A DNA stretch of 64,000 nt from Plotosus lineatus (taxonomy: Eukaryota; Chordata; Actinopteri; Siluriformes; Plotosidae), in NCBI GenBank assembly GCA_024760905.1, contig CM045729.1, forward strand, positions 60,225,080 to 60,289,079, in the 5' to 3' direction. The first letter of the stretch is position 1. Every line of letters starts with the position of its first letter. The notes beneath the pieces are model-generated. The model saw only the letters and a program-made list of their open reading frames with translations, made no database searches and was not told where the DNA came from. Of the stretch, positions 23,033-33,141 are shown piece after piece. A program made the translations under genes and the position numbers.

Positions 23033-23722
23033 CATACAACCTTCCTCCACAACTGTCTTGCCACACTTTACCTTATTTATATTTACATTCTAGTTTATCC
23101 ACTTTTCTGCTGCTATTTATTTATTTAATTTCACAGTGTCTTCAATGTATATACTGTGTATCCTAGTGCTGAGGGTTTTTTCCACAGGTGTTTAGAGTTT
23201 TTATTTCTATTTTATATTTTTACTTATAGGTTTGTGTATTCAGGGGGCAGTGGTGGTCTAGTGGCATAGGGTGCTGGATCGCTGATCCAAAAGTTGGGGG
23301 TTCGAGTCCCACTCTCCACAAGGTTGTCACTGTCCCCCCCAGTGCAGCTAACTGGGTTATCAAAGGCCGGCCATGTCTCTCACTGTCTATGGTGTGAGGC
23401 ATGTAAAAGAACCATTGCTGACTTTCGTAAAGAGTAGCTGCAAAGTCGTTAGCGTGTTTCTGTCTCTTGCTAAAAAGGGTTGTGACAGGAAGGGCATCCA
23501 ACATAAAAACCTATGCCAAATAAAATGTGCGAATCAGATGATTCGCTGTGGCGACTCCTGAGTAAAAGGGAAAAAGCCGAAAGGAAGACAGACTTAAAGG
23601 TTTGTGTATTCATTTGCCTGTGTTTATATTCTGCTCTTAATGATGTAAAGCTGATGGTCTCATACAACATTTTGTTATGTGTGAATATAATGGAAATAAA
23701 GACTCTTGAATCTTGAATCTCG
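23033..23722 (+). mobile_element. LINE 3' UTR, distal part of split element
   Basis: Continues the LINE interrupted at 19098. Low-complexity 3' UTR leads to an AATAAAGACTCTTGAATC end with a repeated CTTGAAT tail. The SINE at 23243-23597 is inserted in it with a 15-bp duplication. Confidence 0.6.
23243..23597 (+). mobile_element. SINE-A with RTE tail, full length
   Basis: Flanked by AGGTTTGTGTATTCA (23228-23242 and 23598-23612). The head has a pol III A box (TGGTCTAGTGG) and B box (GGTTCGAGTCC), so it is tRNA-derived, closest by eye to Glu/Gly-type tRNAs. The SINE-A body follows (CAGCTAACTGGGTTATCAAA; ACATGTAAAAGAACC type). The 3' end AGGAAGGGCATCC then GATTCGCTGTGGCGAC and AAAAAGCCGAAAGGAAG matches RTE 5' leader and 3' end sequence joined together. 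Confidence 0.9.
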
Positions 23723-24127
23723 AAATCCTCACCCACACTTCAGTAGGAGCACTATATATTTCCTGTGCTATTAAACATCAAATGGAGGATCAACTGGAGT
23801 GAATCTGAAAGCGGACACACTTCATCATAGTGAAGTTTAGAGCTATTTGGTGTACTATTCCTTTAGTCATATTCCATTGCACATAAGAAATCAGGTCAGT
23901 TTCATAAAACTTTCAGGCTTGCTTTAGCACAAAAGATAAACAATACTTCAGTTGTATAGCACAATATATAGAAGGACCAATAAAGCCGCTGTTTTCATCA
24001 CATATAAGGCTTTATTTCTTTTCACTAGAACAGTTACAGATTCATCCAGATTTTCCCTCAGTGCCCATCAAAAATCAGAACATATACAGGTATCCCATGT
24101 CAGGTGGTGGAGACAGTAAGAGTTCTG
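23723..24127. other. No gene recognised
   Basis: AT-rich DNA without recognised content. Confidence 0.5.
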
Positions 24128-24343
24128 TTCATCATTTTCTGTAACCGCTTAATCCTAATTAGGGTCACAGGGAGGCTTGGCCCATCCCAGCCAAATACGG
24201 GCGAGGGCAGAGTACACCAGGGACAGCTTGTCAGGCCATCGCAGGGTGGAAACATGGTGATGGCTTTGCAGCCTATTCTTATCGAAAGTCATCAATGGTT
24301 CTTCTCCATACGTCCCACCTTAGACAGTGAGAGACATGGCCAT
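24128..24343 (-). mobile_element. SINE-A with L2 tail, 5'-truncated
   Basis: Minus-strand tail (TTCATCATTTTCTGTAACCG) and SINE-A body to GACAGTGAGAGACATGGCC; the rest of the body and the tRNA head are missing. Confidence 0.7.
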
Positions 24344-24346
24344 GCA

Positions 24347-25130
24347 GGATCCTGTAGAGTACATAGGGCTGGCCAATAGTGCAAAGATGTTCCATCTTGT
24401 TTAGAAATCACTATACATTTAATTTTCTTGGAACTTATAGAAAGGCCAAGTTGTTCTCTGGCCTTGTTTACTTCATCTAAAAAATTGTGGTCATTTATCT
24501 AAAGATACAAGGAGGACAGTATCATGGGCATAATGCATGTTGTTGAACTTGTGACCATTGGCGCTGGTATCTTGGAGAGTGTGCATATGAATTTCGAGGA
24601 GAGGTAATTCTCCATTCTGTTGTTTTTCCTGGTGAACAAACAGCAGCTTTTTGTTGTTTGGCATAGATTGCCGATTACTCTAACATCTTTGGTACCGTTA
24701 TCAATGTTTTGAAGCATTTTGAGCAGTTCAGCAAATTTTTTTTTGCTAGTCAATGAAACACAGGAAAACATCTTGTTGATATTGGATTGAGTGTTCCCTT
24801 ATCATTCTCAGGTTGAAGGTTGTGCTGTTTGTTCCTTGGTCAGGCATGAATTCATATTGTATCATAGAAATCTGGTGATGGATCTGTCATCTCATGCATT
24901 GTAGGACAATTTTCAGGAGAATCTTGAGTGAAAGGCTCATGAGACTGATGGTCCTGTGTTCAGCATACTGCATGGTGTTGGATATCTTTGGAAGAGCAAT
25001 GAAGATGAACTTCAACATGACTTCTGAGATGGCACCTGTTTTGTATATTCTTGTCACTAATTGCCATCCAGTGCCAGCGGTAACATGGCCTATCATATTG
25101 CACAAAATTTATATAATAGTACATTAAAGC
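24347..25130 (-). pseudogene. LINE reverse-transcriptase fragment
   Basis: Read on minus, 25105-24887 encodes an RT N-terminal region (TGWQLVTRIYKTGAI, then EHRTISLMSLSLKILL). 24771-24499 continues with a motif-A-distal segment (ELLKMLQNIDNGTKDVRVIGNL). The catalytic motif C is read as YAHD (24521-24532) instead of YADD. Frames are broken. This is an APE-type LINE family distinct from the RTE, L2 and Rex1 copies here; I do not assign a clade. Confidence 0.65.
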
Positions 25131-25770
25131 ATTGGCTGATTTACTTGAAGGACTTACACACTAGGCACATAAGTCAATCACTAAACAATCTCAGCCAGTT
25201 GATCTGATACTGGATTCTGTTCTCAATTAATCAAAAGCTGGCTTGTTCATCAAAAAGAGCAAACAAGATTGCAAACGTCACATTACTAAGCGGTTTGTGT
25301 GTGAAAGGAGCACACTAACTGTACATTTTATGGAATAGCAACTATTATACACTGAATATTGCAATAATGTACAAATGTCTGTTAATAAATAGGTAAATGA
25401 TAAAGGACATGTTACATTGGTGTCCTGCAGGCAGGCGAAAGGCATTGATTAATGCGTTTCAGGATCAGAAACCTTTCAATAGATAGCCTACGAGTTTTTC
25501 TTTTATTTATTTGTCTTTTTTTCTGGCCCACCTTGGTCTTGTTATAAATATTCTGGTATCCAACTCAGAGTAGCCTACAGCCTAACAGTAAAAAGTACTA
25601 TCGTTGTTTGTAAGATTTGCTTAGGTGTATTGTAACCCAACATACTTGGGTTAGCTTTTATAGTAAGCGGGGAAGGAGCCTTTCCCCTGAAAACTATTGA
25701 TGAAAACTGGTAAAGTCAACATATATATTATGAGCCAAAGGCTTCAGTCTAATTCATGAATGGTTTAGGA
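25131..25770. other. No gene recognised
   Basis: AT-rich DNA, no recognised content. Confidence 0.5.
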
Positions 25771-26021
25771 CTCAAAGGTAGGCAAACTATGGCCCGTGGG
25801 CCACATTCAGCACGTTAGTCTTTTTAATCTGGCCTGCCGAAGATTGATTGGTACAGAATTCATGTTTGATGTGAATGATTGATCGATGGCATTCATTTGA
25901 CTTTGACTCGTAATGACAGCTTTTCAACAGGTGTGGTGCATTAAGTGCAGCCAATTGATTTTCCGGAGCTCGAGCCACTTCTGGTTATCACTCTTCTATT
26001 GCACGGAGGCCATCTACAGCA

Positions 26022-26285
26022 ATGTCAGAGAAAAGAAAAGTCGCCAGTGAGTGCTGGGTGTTTCATAAGAAATGGGCCCCTAAATACTTTTTTACTAAAG
26101 TTCAGTCAAAGGCTGTATGTCTTATTTGCCAAGAAACCATTGCGGTTTTAAAAGAATACAACATCAGCCACCGCTTTCCCACCAAGCATGCTAATTACGC
26201 CAACAACCTGGAACCGCTTGAACGTCCGGATACCGCTGATAGGTTGGTCACGAGCTTGCAGGTTCAGGAAAACACCTTCTCCTGA
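26022..26285 (+). pseudogene. hAT transposase N-terminal BED-like finger
   Basis: About 87 codons. A CLICQETIAVLKEYN stretch is followed by a paired His in TKHANYANN, giving a C-x2-C...H-type BED-like zinc finger. The layout (SEKRKV start, KYFF, CLIC, NISHRF) matches hAT transposases that gave rise to GTF2IRD2/ZBED-like proteins. The frame ends early at 26285. Confidence 0.7.
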
Positions 26286-26904
26286 GAAACTTCAATCCAA
26301 GAATCAAGCACGAGGATATATTTATAATTCACCAGGAAGCACTATGTAAATCCGTGATGCAGCTTGACCACACAGTGAAGCCGGTTGTGAAATTTGTTAA
26401 GTTTATTCGAGCGAGGGGACTTCACCATCGTCAGTTTATTCATTTTCCTGAAGAAACTGATGCTGATCACAGGGACTTGCTTTACATTCTAATGTCCGCT
26501 GGTTCAGTTTGGGGAAAGTATGTAAACAAGTGTGGAGCTCAAACAGGAGATTATTTAATTTTTGGAACTACTTGATAACATGGACAATGTTCCTGAGCTG
26601 AAAGACCGATTTGTAATTTTTCTTTTACAGACGCTACCCGACTTACATTTTTAATTGGTTCCGGATGGCCGAACGTAAGTTGAATGTATAACGTATGACG
26701 TGTGACGTATGATGCTCATACTTTGCAAAACTCCATAAATACCATTACCGTATGTCATAAAACACCCCTAAATCAATTATTATAAACATAACATTGTAAA
26801 ATAATATCAAATATATCAAATAATATCAACATTAATTTCAAATAAATTAAATTCAACAAAATAATTTCAAATTGATAAATTTTAATCAAATTCACTCATC
26901 AAAT

Positions 26905-27047
26905 GTCAAATCTTCTTCTTCTTCTTGTCCTTTCGGCTTTTCCCTTCAGGGGTCGCCACAGCGAATCATCTGCTTCCATCTCACCCTATCCTCTGCATCT
27001 TTTTCTCTTACACCAACCGCCTTCATGTCCTCCTTCACCACATCCAG
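26905..27047 (-). mobile_element. RTE LINE 3' fragment (5'-truncated insertion)
   Basis: About 143 bp of the RTE 3' end on minus: (CTT)n tail, CTTTCGGCTTTTCCCTTCAG, GGGTCGCCACAGCGAATCAT, and antisense coding through to CACCACATCCA. The second Tigger copy (about 50.69 kb) lacks this insert, so it landed after that family dispersed. Confidence 0.85.
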
Positions 27048-27622
27048 TATCAAATATAGCCTTTAACATTCTCTATGATGCGATCTTTCTGCTTGTAATT
27101 GGTTCCGATGGTAGACGGATGGTCACATGACACGAAGCTGAGCTGAATGACATTACATGAAGCTGAGCCAACTCACTTTACATGAAGCTTAAAACAGCCA
27201 ATCAACGCTTACGATATGTGAGGCGCTCAATGCCGAAAGTAGTGCACTTGCTGAAAGTAGTTCACTTGCTTGAAACAAAGCGCGGGTTATGCAGACTTCC
27301 ATTCTTTAAAATGAGCAAGGGCTTCGTTGAACTCTTTTAGTACTCAGCCTGCACTGATGTGAATCACCAGCAGAGTAGAGAGTTCTCTCTTTCCTGGATT
27401 TGGGTTTTCATTCATTTCACAACTCTCTTTGCTTAACTGAGTATGCATGGTAGATTGCTCCAATCTGAGTAATTAGTTAATTCATCTCTGTGTATGAGAC
27501 TTGCACCCATGCTAGTAGGCTTACGCTTCTGAGCAACCATATTTACTTCGGGTTACAAAAGTCTGCAAAACAGTGTAAACACAAAGTTCACAGAGACGAT
27601 GTCTTAACACAAGAGTAACACG

Positions 27623-27625
<3 letters not shown>

Positions 27626-27663
<38 letters not shown>

Positions 27664-27689
27664 TGTGTGTGTGTGTGTGTGTGGGTGTG

Positions 27690-27735
<46 letters not shown>

Positions 27736-27909
27736 AAAATAAAAGGACAGGACAAAGACTTTCTATTGAAACTCCATTTATCACTGTGTTAAATCACTTA
27801 GTGATAAATGGAGTTTCAATAGAAAGTCTTTGTCCTGTCCTTTTATTTTTGTTTATTTGCTCTACCAAAAAGTATTGAGCACTCTCCTACGGAAGGATCT
27901 ACTCAGAAA

Positions 27910-27977
<68 letters not shown>

Positions 27978-27990
27978 ACTGGGAAGATGG
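27626..27990. repeat. (GT)n, (AT)n arrays flanking a perfect hairpin
   Basis: (GT)n at about 27626-27690 and (AT)n at about 27692-27729 precede the inverted repeat at 27734-27851. A second (AT)n array runs at about 27913-27971. Apparent ORFs in this stretch are only microsatellite translations. Confidence 0.85.
27734..27851. repeat. Perfect 52-bp snap-back inverted repeat
   Basis: Left arm 27734-27785 (begins CAAAAATAAAAGGACAGGAC) and right arm 27800-27851 are exact reverse complements over 52 bp, with a 14-bp spacer. Either strand's transcript would fold into a long perfect stem. The second copy of the host Tigger element lacks it. Confidence 0.9.
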
Positions 27991-28467
27991 AGGGGCCTGT
28001 TCAGTCTGTCGTTTGTAAACAATGGACGCAGCGTCATTACGTCAGCGTACTACGTAGGTACGTCTAAACTCAAAATTTGACTTTTTTTTTGAAGGATAAA
28101 AAACGTAAACATGAAAAAACGTAAAATGGATGAACCTAAGTTGGGGAGCGTCTGTACTGTGGACAAAGTGACCCACAAGAACGAGCTGAATGTGAATCTA
28201 CAAGGTAAAAAATCAGTTTGTGCATGAAATGCAAGTAAGCATCGGAGCCTTCAAAACCAAGCGGCTAATTTTATTTCCAAAGCAAATATCACACAAGTCA
28301 TTCGCTCATTTCCCCCACACTGGAAACATTAACAGACGCCCCACAACATGTGAACAAAGCCAGGAAAGCACTGGATGGCCTGCATCTGCCGTCGGTTTCG
28401 TGATTTTGGAAAAATTGGCAGGGCACTTCAGCTGGTGTAATGTCCCTTCTCACAAGACCTTGAAACA

Positions 28468-28827
28468 GTGCCACAGGAGTTGCAGTTGGATCTGATTGAT
28501 CTCCAATGTGACATGATGTTAAAGGAGAAGTTCAACTTCCTTAAACTGAGGGAGTTTTATGCTTCATTAAGTGCAGCCAAATTTACAAACATCCAGAAGT
28601 TGGCACAGAAGATGCTGGTGTTGTTTGGCTCGACATATGTGTGTGAACGGACTTTTAGTGTGATGAACACCAACAAAGCAACTCACAGATCCCAACTGAG
28701 TGATGAACACCTCAAATCTGTTCTGAGAATCACCACAACAGAATTACTACCAGGTTTGATGCACTGGCAAAAATGGGTGACAACACTGTTCCCACTAAAG
28801 GGTATGTTAAACAGAAAAGAACATTAA
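28468..28827 (+). pseudogene. hAT transposase C-terminal dimerisation domain
   Basis: About 119 codons with LREFYASLSAAKFTNI, FGSTYVCERTFSVMN and HLKSVLRITTTELLPG. ERTFSVMN and the following region are the hallmark of the hAT C-terminal dimerisation domain. It is uninterrupted but separated from the N-terminal part by stops and the Tigger insertion. Confidence 0.8.
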
Positions 28828-28950
28828 AATATTATGTTTGATATGTACTGTTAAAAATGCATTTTTTTATTGTATTTTGCTGACCTGGCCCGTTTGTCAA
28901 ATTTTAAAAGTCAATGTGGCCTCCGAGCCAAAATAATTGCCCAACTCTAG

Positions 28951-29140
28951 TTAGGTTATTACAGGCAGGGTAATTCTTAAAGATACATGAATGATCTGTA
29001 ATGAATTAATGAACCCATTGAGGCGGGTCACTGATTATTTTTCTACACCACCCACACACAGACATACACATATACACACACTTCACCACATCTCTCTCTC
29101 TCTCTCTCTCTCGCTCTCTCTCGAACACAAACACACACAG

Positions 29141-29178
<38 letters not shown>

Positions 29179-29798
29179 CTCAGTGTTATGTTGCCTGAAC
29201 ATACCAAGCTTTTATATTGATCCAGTTTTTGCTTATCTGTGCTTTTGCCCACTTGATGTGATTTGTTTGACTTTTGTCTTTTTTCTTTCTTTTAGTTTTT
29301 ACCATACCTTTTGAATTTGTTTATTTTTTTAAACATCCAACCGACATTCACATCTCTCTGCAGCCTGTTTTCAGACAAGTGTTTACTAGCATGTTAACAT
29401 CTCTGATAACAGAAACTGGTTGACTGCTTTTAGCATGATATCACAACTCTCTTAGCTTTGCAAAATACTGTTAATATGTTCAGTCAGTGCACACTCCTCC
29501 TCTTACTTGAAATTATCTAATTTCCCATATGATCTTCAATGAAAATTGGTGTCGATAATTGACCGATAGATGAATGTAATTTAAATGAAAATAGTATCTT
29601 ATGATTTTATAAATGTATGACTATTGAAAAAATAATATATCTAAGCAATGCTTTTAATTGTGGACAGAAGAAAGCAGACATTCTTATTTTCAAGTCTATT
29701 AAGTGAAAACCATGTACATTCAGTGAAAGAAAAATTTTAAGTAAAGTACAGGTACTGCCACTGCTCAGAATACATCTGCTGTCTTATTCATATATGAT
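28951..29798. repeat. (CT)n-(GA)n palindrome and AT-rich spacer
   Basis: A (CT)n run at about 29092-29123, a short (CA)n, and (GA)n at about 29140-29175 form complementary runs able to pair. The rest to 29798 is AT-rich with no recognised gene. Confidence 0.7.
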
Positions 29799-29992
29799 GG
29801 GGCAGTGATGGTCTAGTGCAGGGGTCGGCAACCCGCGGCTCTTTCACCTTTCTGGTGCGGCTCCATGGCTTTTCAAAATAATGTTGTAGTTTACGGTGGC
29901 CGACGGCTGCACCACAAGCTGCTTATTTACTCACACGGCACACTCACATTTACTCCACCAATCACTGATCATCAAAAGAAAAGAAAAAAAAT

Positions 29993-30127
29993 CTAGATTG
30001 GACATTACTGTTTCAATTCTGAAGTGGAGCCATCTTGGTGAGATCACCTTGCTTTAAGTGTTAAACAGTAATGTGATCTCACCAAGATAGCTCCACTTCA
30101 GAATTGAAACAGTAATGTCCAATCTAG
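29993..30127. repeat. 55-bp near-perfect hairpin inside the hAT
   Basis: Arms 29993-30047 and 30073-30127 are reverse complements with a single mismatch in 55 positions and a 25-nt loop. Left arm begins CTAGATTGGACATTACTG. Confidence 0.9.
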
Positions 30128-30217
30128 GTTTTTCACCTGAATGATGTGGGTTCCTTCCAATGCTCTTTTAGGGTGGAAAATTACATTGATGAAAATTAAG
30201 GGTCGGTGTGGGCGGAT

Positions 30218-30302
30218 ATTTATTTGTTATGGGCGGGGTGATTTTGTGTGTGTGTCCACAAGAACACACACAAAATAACCCCGCCCACACCAAAGAAATA
30301 TA
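30218..30302. repeat. Imperfect hairpin inside the hAT
   Basis: The left part (TGGGCGGGGTGATTTTGTGT) pairs imperfectly with the right part (ACACAAAATAACCCCGCCCA), extending into AT-rich arms with mismatches over about 40 bp in total. Confidence 0.75.
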
Positions 30303-31459
30303 AAAGAGCCCTAAAAGAGCTCATGGCAAGCAGCAGCACATTGAGAGAGATTTTTTTCTGCCACCGGGGTTTGTAATCCAGGAACGGAAATCACAGCTGA
30401 AGTAAGAGACGTTGGATGAGATTTGTTTATACACAGCAATCTCCGAGTTAAATAACTGTCCTCACAGTGACAAAATAAATAACTAGGTGTGGTTCAGTCT
30501 CCACTCTGAGCATGGATCGGTCAGTGCAGCACGAAGCATTAATATAATTTAAAAGAATGTTGAGCAGACTCCTCCTTAAAATAACGTTTCATATACTTTT
30601 CTGTGTTGTTGTCATTTTTGTAAATTAAAACTATGACAAAACAACATTAATATAACAAATAAAGAAACGGAAGATCCCACGAAGGGCGTGATGGTGAGGT
30701 AGATACCCAACCCATTAACACATCTGGCTGTTCCCCGTCCCATGCTTTGTCGGATAGATATTCTTTATAAAAATACAAGAAGGACTCTGACACATTCATT
30801 CATTCATTCATTTTCTGAACTGCTTAATCCTAATTAGGGTCGCGTGGAGGCTGGAGATTTTTTTTTTAAATCTAAATGTTTTTGTTGCAAGCAGAATTGC
30901 AATTTAATTGTCTCTGCAGTCGTTTAAATCAATGCAACACATTGTTGTTTTATATTAACATGAAAGAAAAAGGGAAAAAAATTATATGCAGCGTTATTTG
31001 ATTTTAAATGTTAAAAAAGGATTTGTGGCTCCCAGTGTTTTCTTTAATGTAAAAAATGGGTCTAAATGGCTCTTTGAATGGTAAAGGTTGCCGACCCCTG
31101 GTCTAGTGGTATCGGGCTTTGGATCGCTGATCCAAAGGTTGGGGGTTCGAGTCCCACTCGCCACAAGGTTGTCACTGTCCCCCCCCAGTGCAGCTAACTG
31201 GGTTATCAAAGGCGGGCCATGTCTCTCACTGTCTATGGTGAGAGGTTCATGTAAAAGAACCATTGCTGACTTTCGTAAAGAGTAGGCTGCAAAGTCGTCA
31301 GCGTGTTTCTGTCCCTTGCTAAAAAGGGTTGTGACAGGAAGCGCATCCGATGTAAAAACCTCTGCCAAATCAAACGTGCGAATCAGATGATTCGCTGTGG
31401 CGACTCCCGAGTAAAAGGGAAAAAGCCGAAAGGACGACAGACAGACAGACAGACCTATG

Positions 31460-31790
31460 ACTTCATTCATTCATTTTCTGAACCGCTTAATCCTAATGAG
31501 GGCCACGAAGCGGCTGGTGCTCATCTCAGCCGACTCTGTGTGGGCGAGGGCGGAGTACACCAGGCCATTGCAGGGCAGAAACACGCTGACAGCTACTCTT
31601 GACAAAAATCAGCAATGATTCTTTTACATGCCTGTCACCACAGTGAGAGACATGGCAGGCCTTTGATAAGCCAGTGAACTGCACTGGGGGTGGGGGGTAG
31701 GTGGGACAGTGACAACCCATTGACAGTGGGTCTTGAACCCCCAACTTATGATTGGTAATCCAGTACCTTACCACCGGGTCACCACTGCCC
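31460..31790 (-). mobile_element. SINE-A with L2 tail
   Basis: Minus-strand copy starting with the (CATT)n tail and TTTCTGAACCGCTTAATCC, ending with a tRNA-like head (CCACCGGGTCACCACTGCCC). ACCTATG occurs on both sides (31453-31459 and 31791-31797), a short probable duplication. It abuts the preceding SINE-A. Confidence 0.8.
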
Positions 31791-33007
31791 ACCTATGTAT
31801 AACTTATTCAATTCAATTCAGTTTTATTTGTGTAGCATTTTTTTTTTTTATGATTGATCCTGTCCCAAAGGAGCTTTACTCAGTAAAAGGAGGAGTTTAC
31901 AAAGTACAGTGTATAAAAAATATTCTACAACCCCTAATGAGCAAGCTTGCGATGGCGGCAAGGGAAAAACTCCCTCAGTTGATGCGAGAAAGAAACCTTG
32001 AATGGAACCAGGCCCAAAAGTCAATCCCATCCTCATGTGGGTGAAACCATAAAAATACCTACCATATGAGAAACTTCATTTACAGTACAATGGCTTCATT
32101 ACAGTACAGTTGGTTATACAACAAATGTAAGTCTGAAATAATTGTGAGAAACGAGTTTTTATCACTAGCAGTGAAAATCATCTTCACAGTCTGTTAATGC
32201 ACATCTCAGTCCTTATAGATCTTCATCAGCAGGAGCAAGGAGCTTCCAAGAATACAACTCCAGCCAGCATCAGCATACTAGAACAGACCACAGGACTCAG
32301 AAGGCAGAAGGATCACAATCACCAGTATCCCAGAAGCAGCATGTTTACCTCAGCAAAATATGAGAGATTGAGAGAGATTGAGATTGTTAAATAGTCTCAT
32401 AATAGTGTAATGGAAAAAGAATATTTTGTTATTGCTGAGTGCAAGTAGGTATTCTGGCATGACTGAAAGCATAACTGAAAGAGAGAGAGAACCAGAAGGA
32501 AAACAGACATGAGGGCACCGTGTAACGTTTAGAAATCAGCCACCCCACTGTCAAATAAACCTGGATGAGCATGTAGAGTGGGAGAGTGACAGCATCCCAA
32601 CATCACAGTTTATCAGAACTCTCTATGCCTGAGACCCTAGATCTTTTCCTTAACCTAATAAAAGGCTACTAATAGAACGCTTGACTAAACAAGTAAGTTT
32701 TCAGCCTCATCTTGAAAACAGAGACTGTGTCTGAGTTCTAAACATTAACTGGAAGGTTATTCCATAACTGTGGGGCTTTGTAAGAGAAAATTCTGCCCCT
32801 GCAGTGGTCTTCATCATTCGAAGTATCATTAAAGGGTACCTGTAGTGAAAGCGCTCATATACCTAATTTGATTTATTGTGTATAGCTAGTCACAATACAC
32901 CTATAAGGTGTTTATTATATTCTCTCACAAACCAGCTTTAAGCAATTTAAGGGCTTCACTAACTTCAAGTTTCAGAGCACAGGAGTTTTGCAGCGTCGCA
33001 TTTCCTG

Positions 33008-33061
33008 TGACGTCACATCGTTGACAAAGCCTCCACCGGAACTGAGAGATTGCAATATAAG
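33008..33061 (+). promoter_or_regulatory. CRE palindrome and TATA-like box upstream of the ORF
   Basis: TGACGTCA at 33008-33015 and ATATAAG at 33055-33061 lie 134 and 87 bp before the ATG. Together they resemble a compact promoter inside the transposon. Function is inferred from motifs only. Confidence 0.4.
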
Positions 33062-33141
33062 CCTATGGCTATATACCTGGCACACAACACAAGCTCACGG
33101 AAAATTGGAAAAAACAGACATTATAGTAGTTTTTTTAAACC

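Larger units (their letters stand above)
26628..28154. mobile_element. Tigger/pogo-like element, family F, copy 1
   Basis: Bounded by TA (26626-26627 and 28155-28156). Left end CAGACGCTACCCGACTTAC and right end read inward CAGACGCTCCCCAACTTAGG are inverted repeats. The interior matches the copy at 50115-51804 over several blocks (TAAAACACCCCTAAATCAAT; TGCGATCTTTCTGCTTGTAA; GTAAACAATGGACGCAGC). It carries an RTE fragment, (GT)n and (AT)n arrays and a perfect hairpin. Confidence 0.85.
25771..28950 (+). mobile_element. hAT (GTF2IRD2/ZBED-like) transposon, split by Tigger element
   Basis: Carries an N-terminal zinc-finger ORF (26022-26285), a central fragment (about 26340-26575) and a C-terminal hAT dimerisation region (28468-28827). 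The ends are weakly inverted (left CTCAAAGGTAGGCAAAC; right read inward CTAGAGTTGGGCAATTATTT). A clean 8-bp duplication was not found, so the boundaries are approximate. The element is interrupted at 26628-28154 by a Tigger-like transposon; removing that restores hAT reading across the junction. Confidence 0.75.
29819..31100. mobile_element. Non-autonomous hAT element
   Basis: 1282 bp with terminal repeats CAGGGGTCGGCAACC at both ends and a perfect 8-bp duplication GTCTAGTG (29811-29818 and 31101-31108), diagnostic of hAT transposition. No transposase ORF; AT-rich, with two internal hairpins (29993-30127 and 30218-30302) and an L2-tail scrap near 30797-30853. Confidence 0.92.
29799..31440 (+). 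mobile_element. SINE-A with RTE tail, split by a hAT
   Basis: 5' 20 bp (GGGGCAGTGATGGTCTAGTG) at 29799-29818 and the rest at 31101-31440 belong to one SINE. The hAT at 29819-31100 sits in its A box and duplicated GTCTAGTG. The body, the fused RTE leader (AAGGGTTGTGACAGGAAG) and the RTE 3' end (GATTCGCTGTGGCGACTCCC) are intact, followed by an (ACAG)n tail to 31453. Confidence 0.88.

Noticed and set aside
23243..23310. tRNA gene
   Set aside because: A and B boxes are present, but the region is the head of a repeated SINE with body, tail and target duplications and does not fold as a complete tRNA in obvious form.
27521..28018. Open frames rich in Tyr-Ile or Thr-His/Val-Cys
   Set aside because: Translations of (GT)n, (AT)n and (CA)n arrays; likewise at 38098-38444, 9441-9707 and 29043-29314.
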